DNA of 62,645 nucleotides from Hylemonella sp. (GTDB lineage Bacteria > Pseudomonadota > Gammaproteobacteria > Burkholderiales > Burkholderiaceae_C), in NCBI GenBank assembly GCA_030695415.1, contig JAUYQZ010000042.1, forward strand, positions 1 to 62,645, read 5' to 3'. Made by a program: the position numbers and the translations under genes. Shown piece by piece: positions 30,731-39,512 of this stretch (position 1 is the stretch's first letter; every line of letters begins with the position of its first letter). Below the pieces are notes generated by a model. It saw nothing but the letters and a program-made list of their open reading frames with translations. It had not been told where the DNA came from and searched no databases.

Positions 30731-31644
30731 GCACGAAGCGCGATGCGAACTGGACGCAGCAGCCCGAGCGCGGCAGCGTCGGCCTGATGCGCCTGATCGC
30801 CTGGATCGGCCTGCATCTGGGCCGCCCCACGGCCCGTGTGATCCTCTATCCGATCTGCCTGTACTTCATGAGCTTCGCGCCTGCGCCGCGCCGCGCCGGT
30901 CGTGCCTATCTTGCGCGGGTACTCGGCCGCCCACCCAGCTGGGGCGAACAGTTTCGCCACATCCACACCTTCGCCAGCACCATCCTGGACCGCATCTTCC
31001 TGCTCAACGACCGGCTGGACCTGTTCGAGTTCCGCGTCCACGGCGAAGAGCTGGCCCGCGAGGCCAGCAGGTGTGGCCAGGGCCGGCTGGTGCTGGGCGC
31101 GCACATGGGCAGCTTCGAGGCGGTGCGCGCCATCGGCCACCACAATCCCGATGCGCCGCCCGTGGCCCTGCTGATGTACGAGACCAATGCGCAGAAGATG
31201 AGCCGGGTCATGCACGCCATCAACCCCGCCGCCACGCAGGAAATCATCGCCCTGGGCGAGCTCGATGCCATGCTGCGCGTGCAGAGCCGCCTGGCCGAGG
31301 GCGCGTTCATCGGCATGCTGGCCGACCGCAGCTTCCAGAGCGACGAAGTGCGCTGGCTGCCGCTGCTCGGCACGCCGGCGCCCTTCCCGCTCGGGCCCTT
31401 CCGTCTGGCCGCGCTGCTGCGCCGTCCGCTGCTGCTGATGCTGGGCCTCTACCAGGGCGGCAACCGGTACGACATCCACTTCGAGCTGCTGGCCGATTTT
31501 TCCCGGCCCGGTCTGGACCGCCAGCAAAGCATCGAGCAGGCGCTGGCCCTCTACGTCGCCCGCCTCGAACACCATTGCCGGGCCAGCCCCTACAACTGGT
31601 TCAATTTCTACGACTTCTGGAACACCGGACATGCACCGCGCTGA
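30727..31644 (+). CDS. LpxL/HtrB-type lysophospholipid acyltransferase of cluster
   Basis: 305 residues. Acyltransferase motif HMGSFE (HxxxxE) follows LVLGAHMGS at about residues 118-130; IGMLADRSF and PFPLGPFRLAALL match the rest of the lipid A acyltransferase fold. An N-terminal hydrophobic segment (LMRLIAWIGLHLG and following) probably associates it with the inner membrane. In aryl-polyene clusters such an enzyme is thought to attach the chain to a lipid headgroup. Start at 30727 overlaps the dehydratase stop (ATGA); the 3' end overlaps the next gene by 14 bp. Confidence 0.87.
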   Translation: MSTKRDANWTQQPERGSVGLMRLIAWIGLHLGRPTARVILYPICLYFMSFAPAPRRAGRAYLARVLGRPPSWGEQFRHIHTFASTILDRIFLLNDRLDLFEFRVHGEELAREASRCGQGRLVLGAHMGSFEAVRAIGHHNPDAPPVALLMYETNAQKMSRVMHAINPAATQEIIALGELDAMLRVQSRLAEGAFIGMLADRSFQSDEVRWLPLLGTPAPFPLGPFRLAALLRRPLLLMLGLYQGGNRYDIHFELLADFSRPGLDRQQSIEQALALYVARLEHHCRASPYNWFNFYDFWNTGHAPR

Positions 31645-32236
31645 AACGACGACTCGAACGCTGACCCGAATCCTGTTGCTCGCCCTGCTGCTGAGCGGCA
31701 TGGGCCTGGCGCAGGCACAGGCGACCTTCGGCGTGGAGCAGCTGTTCGCGCTGATGGCCGGGCAGAAGCGACTCACCACCACCTACACCGAGCAGAAGTT
31801 CATCAAGGGACTGGACGCCCCCGTCGAATCCTCGGGCGAACTGCTGTTCGAGGCGCCCTCGCGCATGGTCAAGCGCACCCTGCTTCCCAAACCCGAGACG
31901 CTGATGCTCGACGGCGCCCAGGCCACGGTGGAGCGCGGCCGCCAGCAGCGCACCGTCACGCTGGAAGACCACCCCGAAGTTGCCGTGCACGTGGAAGGCC
32001 TGCGCGCCTGCCTGGCTGGCGACCTCGGGACCCTGGTGCGCATCTACTTCGTCTCCCTCTCGGGCACCGCCGCGCAGTGGAAGATGACGCTGGTGCCCCG
32101 TGATGCGCAGGCCGCCGCGCAGGTACAGGCCATCACCCTGGGGGGCGAGCAGGCCGACATCCGCACGGTGCAGGTGCTGCTGAGCGACGGCGATTCGTCG
32201 CTCACGCGCATCGCCAGGCCGCAGGTCACGCGCTGA
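31631..32236 (+). CDS. LolA-like outer-membrane lipid/lipoprotein carrier
   Basis: 201 residues with an N-terminal signal peptide (ILLLALLLSGMGLAQAQA, cut near residue 31), so periplasmic. The body matches the LolA-like fold (FTTTYTEQKF-type strand here LTTTYTEQKFIKGLD; GELLFEAPSRMVKRTL). In aryl-polyene clusters this protein with the adjacent MMPL transporter is thought to move the product across the periplasm to the outer membrane. Start overlaps the acyltransferase by 14 bp; 5 bp to the next ATG. Confidence 0.85.
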   Translation: MHRAETTTRTLTRILLLALLLSGMGLAQAQATFGVEQLFALMAGQKRLTTTYTEQKFIKGLDAPVESSGELLFEAPSRMVKRTLLPKPETLMLDGAQATVERGRQQRTVTLEDHPEVAVHVEGLRACLAGDLGTLVRIYFVSLSGTAAQWKMTLVPRDAQAAAQVQAITLGGEQADIRTVQVLLSDGDSSLTRIARPQVTR

Positions 32237-32241
32237 ACACC

Positions 32242-34614
32242 ATGCGCAGCCGGGTCGCCTCGCACTGCTTGGGCCGCGCGCTCTGGGCGCTGGCCATGCT
32301 GCTTTGCGCGCTGGTGGTGATGCGCACCGAGTTCCGCGCCGACTTCTCGGCCTTCCTGCCGCGCCAGCCCAGCCCCGAACAGCAGATCCTGGTCGAGCAG
32401 CTGCAGGATGGCGCCGGTGGGCGCATGCTGCTGATCGGCATCGAGGGCAGCGACGCCAGGGTGCTGGCCGCCTTGAGCCAGCACATGGCGGCCGCGCTGC
32501 GCCGTGACCCCCTGCTGCGCCAGGTACAGAACGGCGAGCGCGACGGCTACGCGGCCGACCAGGCCCTGCTGTTCTCGGCGCGCTACCTGCTGTCGCCCCG
32601 GGTCCAGCCCGAGCGCTTCAGCGCCGCCGGCCTGCACCAGGCCTTGCAGGAGAGCCTGGACGAACTGGGTGCCTCCACCGGGCTGCTGACCAAGGACCTG
32701 CTGGCGCGCGACCCGACGGGCGAGATGCTGACTCTGCTGGACGTGCTGCTGCCCGACGGGGGGCCTCGCCTGCGTCACGGGCACTGGTTCAATGCCGGGG
32801 GCCAACGCACCCTGCTGCTGATCGAGACGCAGGCCTCCGGCGCGCAGATGGATGCCCAGGAACAGGCCATGGCCAGCGTGCGCTCGGCCTTCGACCAGGC
32901 ACAGCGGGACGTGCCGCAGGCGCAGGACGCCCGGCTGCTGGTCAGCGGCCCGGGCGTGTTTGCCGTGAGCGCGCGCGACGCCATCCGCAACGAGGCGACG
33001 CACCTGGCGCTGATGAGCAGCCTCATCATCATCGGGCTGCTCTATGCCATCTACCGCTCCTTCACCGTCCTGGCGCTGGGGTTGCTGCCGGTGCTCAGCG
33101 GGGCCCTGGTGGGCGTGGCCGCCGTCAGCGTGGGCTTTGGCGCGGTGCACGGCATGACGCTGGGCTTTGGCGCCACGCTGATCGGCGAGGCCGTGGACTA
33201 CGCCATCTACCTTTTCGTGCAGCGTGGCCCGTCCGGCCAGGACCCGGACTTCATGCAGCGCTTCTGGCCCACCATCCGCCTCGGCGTGCTCACCTCGACC
33301 TGCGGCTTTGCCGCCCTGCTGCTCTCGGGCTTCAACGGCCTGGCGCAGCTCGGCCTGTTCTCGCTGGCTGGCCTGGTGGCCGCGGCGCTGGTCACACGCT
33401 GGGTGCTGCCGGGCCTGCTGCCGACCGGTTTTGCCGTACGCGACGTGACCCCGCTGGGCCTGCGCCTGCAAGCCCTTGTGCCCACGCTGCGCCGCGGCCG
33501 TGTTCCGCTGCTGGCGCTGACGCTGGCCGCCGCCCTGCTGCTGGGCCTGCGCCACGAAACCCTGTGGAACCACGAACTGGCCGCGCTCAGCCCGGTACCG
33601 CTGGCCACCCAGCAGCTCGATGCCGAACTGCGTGCCGACATGGCGGCCCCCGATGTGCGCCACCTCATCGTGCTGCGGGCCCCCGACGTGCAGGCAGCCC
33701 TGCAACGCTGCGAGGCTCTGCTGCCCGCACTGGACGCCCTGGTGCGCGATGGCGAACTGGCTGGCTATGTGGCACCCTGCCGCTATCTGCCCAGCCTGGC
33801 GATGCAAGCCGCGCGCCAGCAAGCCCTGCCTGATGCGCCCACGCTGCGTCGCAACCTGGAGCAGGCGCTCGAGGGCCTGCCGATCCGCGCCGACTTCCTG
33901 GCGCCTTTCCTGCTGGAGGCCGAAGCAGCCCGGACACGCGCCCTGCTGACGCCGGCTGACCTGCAGGCCGCCTCCTTCTCCTCGGCGCTCAACGCCACCC
34001 TGACGCAGTCCGGCACTCACGTCAGCGCGCTGATCCAGTTGCGCGCCACGGCCAGCGGCCCGCGGGCCTACGCGATCGACCCGCAACGCGTGCGCGCCGC
34101 GCTCGGCCCGCTGCTGGATGAAGGCACCGTGCTGCTCGACCTGAAGGCCGCGTCCGACCGCCTGTACCACCAGTACCTGAACGAGGCCCTGGTGCTTTCC
34201 GGGCTCAGCCTGTGCGGCATCGTGGCGCTGCTGGCCTGGCAGCTGCGCAGCGCACAGCGCGTGCTGGCCGTGGTTTTGCCGCTGCTGTCCGCCGTGCTGC
34301 TGGTCGCCGCCGGCCTGCATCTGGCCGGCGTGCGCATGAACCTGTTGCATCTGGTGGGCCTGCTGCTGATCGTGGCGGTGGGATCGAACTACGCCCTGTT
34401 CTTCGATACCCGGGAGCCCGGTGGCCAGAGCCCCCAGACCCTGGCCTCTCTGTTGTTCGCCAACCTGACCACGGTGGCCGGTTTCGGCCTGCTGGCCTTC
34501 TCCAGCGTGCCGGTGCTGCAGGCCTTCGGCACCACGGTCGGACCGGGCGCCATGGGGGCTTTGCTGTTCTCGGCCATACTGAGTCGGGACGCCCCCGCAC
34601 CCCTCCGGCCATGA
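32242..34614 (+). CDS. MMPL/RND-family exporter of cluster
   Basis: 790-residue inner-membrane transporter. One membrane segment at about 12-28, a large periplasmic loop, a block of about five segments (about 250-400), a second periplasmic loop, and a final block (about 650-785). The duplicated MMPL layout is clear, with GFGATLIGEAVDYAIYL in the first half and VGSNYALFFDTREPGG in the second. Predicted to extract or export the lipid-linked polyene with the LolA-like partner. Its stop overlaps the next start by 4 bp. Confidence 0.9.
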   Translation: MRSRVASHCLGRALWALAMLLCALVVMRTEFRADFSAFLPRQPSPEQQILVEQLQDGAGGRMLLIGIEGSDARVLAALSQHMAAALRRDPLLRQVQNGERDGYAADQALLFSARYLLSPRVQPERFSAAGLHQALQESLDELGASTGLLTKDLLARDPTGEMLTLLDVLLPDGGPRLRHGHWFNAGGQRTLLLIETQASGAQMDAQEQAMASVRSAFDQAQRDVPQAQDARLLVSGPGVFAVSARDAIRNEATHLALMSSLIIIGLLYAIYRSFTVLALGLLPVLSGALVGVAAVSVGFGAVHGMTLGFGATLIGEAVDYAIYLFVQRGPSGQDPDFMQRFWPTIRLGVLTSTCGFAALLLSGFNGLAQLGLFSLAGLVAAALVTRWVLPGLLPTGFAVRDVTPLGLRLQALVPTLRRGRVPLLALTLAAALLLGLRHETLWNHELAALSPVPLATQQLDAELRADMAAPDVRHLIVLRAPDVQAALQRCEALLPALDALVRDGELAGYVAPCRYLPSLAMQAARQQALPDAPTLRRNLEQALEGLPIRADFLAPFLLEAEAARTRALLTPADLQAASFSSALNATLTQSGTHVSALIQLRATASGPRAYAIDPQRVRAALGPLLDEGTVLLDLKAASDRLYHQYLNEALVLSGLSLCGIVALLAWQLRSAQRVLAVVLPLLSAVLLVAAGLHLAGVRMNLLHLVGLLLIVAVGSNYALFFDTREPGGQSPQTLASLLFANLTTVAGFGLLAFSSVPVLQAFGTTVGPGAMGALLFSAILSRDAPAPLRP

Positions 34615-35420
34615 ACGACGCAGCCCGCCCCCGCTGGAAACCGACGCCCCTGGTGCAGGCGTCCATCGGCCTGCACGCCGTGGCCGTGGCCGGCCTGTTC
34701 ACGCCGGCCTGGCCCTGGAGCCTGGGGGCCCTCGTGGCCGACCATGCCCTGGTCACCGCCACCGGCCTGTGGCCGCGCAGCACCTGGCTGGGGCCCAATC
34801 TCACGCACCTGCCACGCGATGTGCCCCAGGTGGCGATCACCATCGACGACGGCCCCGACCCGGACGTCACCCCCGCGGTGCTGGACCTGCTGGAGGCGCG
34901 GCAGGCCGTGGCCACCTTCTTCTGCATCGGTGAGCACGTGCGGCGCCACCCCGCCCTGGCGCGCGAGATCGTGCGCCGCGGCCACGCCATCGGCAACCAT
35001 AGCCAGCACCACCGCCATCATTTCTCGGTGATGGCTCCCGCGCAGCTACGTCGGGAGATCAGCAGCGCGCAGGCCACGATTGCCGATGTCACGGGCGTGC
35101 AGCCCGCCTTCTTCCGCGCGCCGGCCGGGCTGCGCAATGTCTTCCTCGACCCGGTGCTGCACAGCCTGGGCCTGCAACTGGCCAGCTGGACCCGGCGCGG
35201 TTTCGACACGCGCACGGGAGACGCCGCCCTGGTACTGCAACGCCTGACGCGGGGTCTGGCTGCGGGCGACATCCTGCTGCTGCACGATCACCATGCGGCG
35301 CATACGCCCGCAGGTCTACCCGTCCTGCTGGAGGTCTTGCCCGCCTTGCTGGACGCGATGCGCGCCGCAGGCCTGCAACCGGTGCGACTGGGCAGCGCAC
35401 CGCCACGGGGCCTCACGTAA
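34611..35420 (+). CDS. NodB-type polysaccharide deacetylase family protein
   Basis: 269 residues. One or two N-terminal hydrophobic stretches (about 12-45) then a NodB domain: motif 1 ITIDDGPDPD, motif 2 GNHSQHH with the metal histidines, motif 3 FFRAPAGLRN and motif 5 ILLLHDHH. These are the residues for metal-dependent deacetylation of N-acetyl sugars. It is co-translated with the MMPL exporter (4-bp overlap) and followed after 30 bp by a methyltransferase, so it belongs to the cluster. I do not recall this enzyme from the E. coli or Xenorhabdus clusters. It may tailor a sugar or lipid headgroup. Confidence 0.85.
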   Translation: MNDAARPRWKPTPLVQASIGLHAVAVAGLFTPAWPWSLGALVADHALVTATGLWPRSTWLGPNLTHLPRDVPQVAITIDDGPDPDVTPAVLDLLEARQAVATFFCIGEHVRRHPALAREIVRRGHAIGNHSQHHRHHFSVMAPAQLRREISSAQATIADVTGVQPAFFRAPAGLRNVFLDPVLHSLGLQLASWTRRGFDTRTGDAALVLQRLTRGLAAGDILLLHDHHAAHTPAGLPVLLEVLPALLDAMRAAGLQPVRLGSAPPRGLT

Positions 35421-35450
35421 AATCCGGCCTGCTCCACGCCTCACCACCCC

Positions 35451-36191
35451 ATGTCTGCAGACAAGCTGCCGGCGGCACTGCTCGAACAGGCCACGGATCC
35501 CTATCGCCCCCTCGGAAAATTCGCCTGGCATTTCGCCCGCGGCAAGCTCGGCGGCGACCCGGTGTTTGCCGGGCTGCTGCGCCGCGGGCTGATTCCCGCC
35601 GGTGCCCGGGTGCTTGACATTGGCTGCGGCCAGGGCTTGCTGGCCGCGCTGCTGGGTAGCCTGAGCGGGGACTCCTCGGCCGAACGCGCCTGGCCGCCGG
35701 GCTGGGCGCCGCCGCCGGCCGGTGCCCGGGTGCACGGCATCGAACTCATGCCGCGCGACGTCGAGCGCGCGCAAGGCGCGCTGGCCCCTCTGGGCGACCG
35801 CGCCCGTTTCACGCTGGGAGACATGTGCAGCACCGATTTCGGCCAGGCCGATGTGGTGGTCATCCTCGACGTGCTGCACTATGTGAGCCATGAAGCGCAG
35901 GAGGATGTGCTGCGCCGCGTGCGCGATGCGCTGACGCCGGGCGGCGCGCTGCTGCTGCGCGTGGGCGATGCCGCCGCCGGCCTGCCCTTCAGGATCAGCA
36001 ACTGGGTCGACGCCATCGTGACCTTCGCGCGCGGCCATCGCCTGTCGCGCCTGTACTGCCGTCCGCTGTCGCAGTGGCAGGAGCAGCTCCAGGCCCTGGG
36101 CTTCAGCGTGCAGGCCATCCCCATGCACGAGGGCACGCCCTTTGCCAACATCCTGCTGGTTGCACGCCGGCCGGACGGTGCCACATCATGA
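35451..36191 (+). CDS. class I SAM-dependent methyltransferase of cluster
   Basis: 246 residues. SAM motif I VLDIGCGQGLLA lies at about 58-69; the acidic residue of motif II is in VHGIELMPRDVE and motif IV in DVVVILDVLHYV. Between motifs I and II is an insert rich in Pro/Trp/Ala. Methyl tailoring of the aromatic head is a known feature of some aryl polyenes, so that is the likely role. Its stop overlaps the ketosynthase start by 4 bp. Confidence 0.85.
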   Translation: MSADKLPAALLEQATDPYRPLGKFAWHFARGKLGGDPVFAGLLRRGLIPAGARVLDIGCGQGLLAALLGSLSGDSSAERAWPPGWAPPPAGARVHGIELMPRDVERAQGALAPLGDRARFTLGDMCSTDFGQADVVVILDVLHYVSHEAQEDVLRRVRDALTPGGALLLRVGDAAAGLPFRISNWVDAIVTFARGHRLSRLYCRPLSQWQEQLQALGFSVQAIPMHEGTPFANILLVARRPDGATS

Positions 36192-37381
36192 GCCTGCTGC
36201 TGTCGAGCTATACCGCCAGCAGTTGCCTGGGGCTGGGCCTTGACGCCACCTGGCAGGCGCTGCAATCGCAGCGCAGCGGCCTCAAGCCCTGCGACTTCGA
36301 GACCGTGGCCCTGGACACCTGGATCGGCGAAGTGCCGGGCGTGGATGCCGTGCAGCTCCCGGCCGCGCTGCAGGACTGGGACTGCCGCAACAACCGCCTG
36401 GCCCTGCTGGGCCTGCAGCAGGACGGGTTCGAGCTGGCCGTGCAGGAAGCGGTGCGTGCCTGCGGGGCCCGGCGTGTCGGCGTCTTCCTCGGCACCAGCA
36501 CCTCGGGCATGCTGCAGACCGAGCTGGCCTACCGGGAGCGCCATGCCAGCCGCGGGCCGCTGCCCGACTGGTTCCACTACCGGGAAACGCAGAACACCTA
36601 TTCCGTGGCCGCCTTCGTGCGCAGCCATATCGGGATCGAGGGACCGGCCTTTGTCGTCTCCACCGCCTGCTCGTCCAGCGCCAAGGTCTTTGCCAGCGCC
36701 CAGCGCATGATGGACATGGGACTGATCGACGCCGCCGTGGTCGGTGGTGTCGATAGCCTGTGCCTGACCACGCTGTACGGATTCCACTCGCTGCAACTGC
36801 TCTCCCCGCAACCCTGCGCACCCTATGGCGCCGGCCGCAACGGCATCTCCATTGGCGAGGCCGCTGCCTTTGCCCTGCTCGTTCGCACGCCAGAGCAGCC
36901 GCCGGCCGGCAGCGTTGTGCTCAAGGGCGTGGGCGAGTCCAGTGACGCCCACCACATGTCCGCGCCCCACCCGCAGGGCCTGGGCGCGCAGCTCGCCATG
37001 CGGTCTGCACTGGACCGGGCCGGCCTGCGTGCCGACCAGATCGACTACATCAACCTGCACGGCACGGCCACGCCCAGCAACGACGCCGCGGAGGACCAGG
37101 CGGTCTGTGCCGTGTTCGGCCAGCACACGCCCCCGTGCAGTTCCACCAAGGGCCACACCGGTCACACCCTGGGTGCCGCCGGCGGCCTGGAGGCCGTGGT
37201 CTGCGCCCTGGCACTGCGCCACCAGACCGTGCCGGGCGGCTGCCACACGGCGGCGCTGGATCCGATGCTGCACGCCAATTACCAGCGCAGCAATGCCCCG
37301 CTGGCCATGCAGAATGTGCTGAGCAACTCCTTTGGCTTCGGCGGCTCCAACAGCTGCCTGATTCTGGGGCTCGCACCATGA
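36188..37381 (+). CDS. beta-ketoacyl-ACP synthase (chain-elongating ketosynthase)
   Basis: 397-residue FabF-type ketosynthase. The catalytic triad is complete: C161 (STACSSS), H291 (NLHGTATPSND) and H326 (KGHTGHTLGAAGG), with K321 upstream. Elongates the ACP-bound chain with malonyl units, most likely as a heterodimer with the KS-like protein encoded immediately downstream (4-bp overlap). This is the only catalytically complete ketosynthase in the cluster; the E. coli-type cluster has a second one. Confidence 0.93.
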   Translation: MSLLLSSYTASSCLGLGLDATWQALQSQRSGLKPCDFETVALDTWIGEVPGVDAVQLPAALQDWDCRNNRLALLGLQQDGFELAVQEAVRACGARRVGVFLGTSTSGMLQTELAYRERHASRGPLPDWFHYRETQNTYSVAAFVRSHIGIEGPAFVVSTACSSSAKVFASAQRMMDMGLIDAAVVGGVDSLCLTTLYGFHSLQLLSPQPCAPYGAGRNGISIGEAAAFALLVRTPEQPPAGSVVLKGVGESSDAHHMSAPHPQGLGAQLAMRSALDRAGLRADQIDYINLHGTATPSNDAAEDQAVCAVFGQHTPPCSSTKGHTGHTLGAAGGLEAVVCALALRHQTVPGGCHTAALDPMLHANYQRSNAPLAMQNVLSNSFGFGGSNSCLILGLAP

Positions 37382-38181
37382 GGTCTGAGCCGCTCAGCGT
37401 CTACCTCGAAGGCATCGGCCTGCTCGGACCGGGCCTCAACGGCTGGAGCGCCAGCGCGCCCCTGCTGGCCGACCCCGGGCGTTACACCAGCGCAGCGCTG
37501 GCGGTGCCGGTGCCCGACTGCCTGCCGCCCGCCGAGCGCCGGCGCGTGGGCACGCAGATCAGGCTGACACTGGCCGTCGGCCGCGAGGCCGTGACACAGG
37601 CGCAGCGCGATGCGGCCTCGCTGGCCAATGTGTTCAGCGCCTCCTCGGGTGACGGTGATAACTGCCACGCCATCTGCGAAGCCCTGGCCGACGCGGACCG
37701 CCTGATCTCGCCCACCCGCTTCCACAACTCGGTGCACAACGCACCGGCGGGCTACTGGGGCATCGCCATGAAATGCATGGCGCCTTCGACCAGCCTGTGC
37801 GCCCACGACGGCAGCTTCGCCGCCGGCCTGCTGGAAACCGCCGTGCAGGCCCGCAGCAACAACGATGCCGCCCTGCTGGTCTGCTGCGATGCGCCCTACC
37901 CCGAGCCCCTGCACGGGGTGCGCCCGCTGGCGCATGGCTTTGCCGTGGCGCTCGTGCTGGCCTCGGCCCCCGGGCCACGCACGCTGGCCCGCCTGGATCT
38001 GGCGCTGGCGAGCGGGTTGCCGAGCCATCCTGGCACGGCGGCGCTGGACGCCCTGTGCCAGGGCAACCCGGCGGCGCGTGCCCTGCCGCTGTTGCAGGCC
38101 CTGGCCACACAGCACCCGGGCCCGATCCGCTTGCCCTACCTGGACGGCTGCACGCTGGCCGTCACGCTGCGGCGGGATTGA
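37378..38181 (+). CDS. ketosynthase-like chain-length-factor protein
   Basis: 267 residues, about two thirds the length of a ketosynthase. It shows the N-terminal thiolase-like half (VFSASSGDGDNCHAICEAL; SLCAHDGSFAAGLLE) but lacks the downstream His motifs, as in Ketoacyl-synt_2/ApeC chain-length-factor proteins. Expected to pair with the adjacent ketosynthase and set chain length. Start overlaps the ketosynthase stop by 4 bp; 8 bp to the next gene. Confidence 0.85.
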   Translation: MRSEPLSVYLEGIGLLGPGLNGWSASAPLLADPGRYTSAALAVPVPDCLPPAERRRVGTQIRLTLAVGREAVTQAQRDAASLANVFSASSGDGDNCHAICEALADADRLISPTRFHNSVHNAPAGYWGIAMKCMAPSTSLCAHDGSFAAGLLETAVQARSNNDAALLVCCDAPYPEPLHGVRPLAHGFAVALVLASAPGPRTLARLDLALASGLPSHPGTAALDALCQGNPAARALPLLQALATQHPGPIRLPYLDGCTLAVTLRRD

Positions 38182-38189
38182 CAGGCGCC

Positions 38190-38630
38190 ATGGCCCTGGA
38201 CCACGCTGCCATCGCCCGCTGCATTCCGCACGCCGGACGGATGTGCCTGCTGCACGCTGTGCAGGGCTGGGATGAGGGGCAGATCCAGGCCAGCGCCATC
38301 AGCCACCGGGCGCCCGACCACCCCCTGCGTAGCGGGGGCGGCCTCGGTGTCGCAGCCGGCATCGAATACGCCGCGCAGGCCATGGCCGTACACGGCAGCC
38401 TGCTGGGCGGCAGCGTGCCGCGCGCCGGCCGCCTGGCCAGCGTGCGCGGCGTCCAATGCCACGTGCGCTGGCTCGACCGCGAGAGCGATGAACTGTCGAT
38501 CACGGCACGCCGGATTTCCGGCGATGATGCGGGCATGGTCTACGATTTTGAAATCCGCGCTGCAGGCAAGCTGCTGCTGAATGGCCGCGCCTCCGTCGCG
38601 CTGCTTCCTGCCGGAGCCGGGGCAGCATGA
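38190..38630 (+). CDS. ApeP-type hotdog dehydratase
   Basis: 146 residues. It matches the ApeP-like pattern IPHAGRMCLLHAV, HPLRSGGGLGVAAGIEYAAQAMAVHG, and a C-terminal hotdog strand set. Distinct from the FabZ-like enzyme at 30407; the two are expected to work as a pair on polyene intermediates in characterised clusters. Overlaps the ketoreductase start by 4 bp. Confidence 0.85.
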   Translation: MALDHAAIARCIPHAGRMCLLHAVQGWDEGQIQASAISHRAPDHPLRSGGGLGVAAGIEYAAQAMAVHGSLLGGSVPRAGRLASVRGVQCHVRWLDRESDELSITARRISGDDAGMVYDFEIRAAGKLLLNGRASVALLPAGAGAA

Positions 38631-39355
38631 GCGCCCCCGGCTTCGCCCTGGTCACCGGTGGCAGCGGCGCCATTGGCCAGGCCATCTGTCGCGCGCTGGC
38701 CCAGGCCGGCCACCATGTCTACGTGCATGCCAACCACAATCTGGCCTCGGCGCAGGCGCTGGCGCAGCAGTTGCAGGCCGAAGGCCTGCGCGCCAGTGCC
38801 CTGGCATTCGATGTCACCGACGCACCCGCGACGCGGGCAGCGCTGGAGGGACTGCTGGCTGCCGGCCCCATCCAGGTGCTGGTGAACAACGCCGGCATCC
38901 ATGACGACGCGGTCTTCCCCGGCATGAGCGAACAGCAGTGGCACCAGGTGATCGACGTCTCGCTGCACGGCTTCTTCAACGTGACCCAGCCGCTGACGCT
39001 GCCCATGATTCGCACCCGGCATGGGCGCATCATCAATATCTCCTCGGTCGCCGCCATCATGGGCAACCGGGGCCAGGTCAACTACGCAGCGGCCAAGGCG
39101 GCGCTGCATGGTGCCAGCAAGTCGTTGGCGCAGGAACTGGCCAGCCGCGGCATCACCGTCAATGTGGTGGCGCCGGGCATCATCGAGTCGCCCATGATCG
39201 AGGGTAACTTCCCGGTCGAAAAGATCCGGCAGATCGTGCCCATGCAGCGTAGCGGCCAGCCGCAGGAGGTGGCCGACCTGGTGGCCTTCCTGGCTTCGGA
39301 CAAGGCGGGCTACATCACCGGGCAGGTGATCTCGGTCAACGGCGGGATGGCCTAG
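38627..39355 (+). CDS. FabG-like 3-oxoacyl-ACP reductase of cluster
   Basis: 242-residue short-chain dehydrogenase. Cofactor motif TGGSGAIG at 10-17, NNAG, catalytic Ser in NISSVAAIMG and YxxxK in VNYAAAK; C-terminal GYITGQVISVNGGMA is typical of FabG. Reduces the beta-keto group with NADPH before dehydration. Last gene of the operon; the stop at 39355 is 10 bp before the tandem 64-bp repeat that separates it from a convergent glycosyltransferase. Confidence 0.93.
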   Translation: MSAPGFALVTGGSGAIGQAICRALAQAGHHVYVHANHNLASAQALAQQLQAEGLRASALAFDVTDAPATRAALEGLLAAGPIQVLVNNAGIHDDAVFPGMSEQQWHQVIDVSLHGFFNVTQPLTLPMIRTRHGRIINISSVAAIMGNRGQVNYAAAKAALHGASKSLAQELASRGITVNVVAPGIIESPMIEGNFPVEKIRQIVPMQRSGQPQEVADLVAFLASDKAGYITGQVISVNGGMA

Positions 39356-39364
39356 TTGGCAGCA

Positions 39365-39512
39365 CCCTCACTGCGTGCGGTCGCTGCCCCCTGAAGGGGC
39401 CTGCGTCGCCTTGGGGCGGCCCGGCGGCAGCAACTCGCCCCCCACGCTCCCTCACTGCGTGCGGTCGCTGCCCCCTGAAGGGGCCTGCGTCGCCTTGGGG
39501 CGGCCCGGCGGC
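39365..39512. repeat. tandem GC-rich 64-bp repeat (two identical copies)
   Basis: Copies at 39365-39428 and 39449-39512 are identical base for base and 20 bp apart (84-bp period). Each contains CCCCTGAAGGGG, which can fold back on itself, and GGGGCGGCCCGGCGG. A diverged copy of the same family, in reverse orientation, lies at about 58901-59003. The second copy extends into the glycosyltransferase coding sequence and supplies its stop. Confidence 0.9.

Noticed and set aside
39365..39512. CRISPR array
   Set aside because: Only two 64-bp copies with a 20-bp spacer, no cas genes, and the unit recurs elsewhere as an intergenic repeat.
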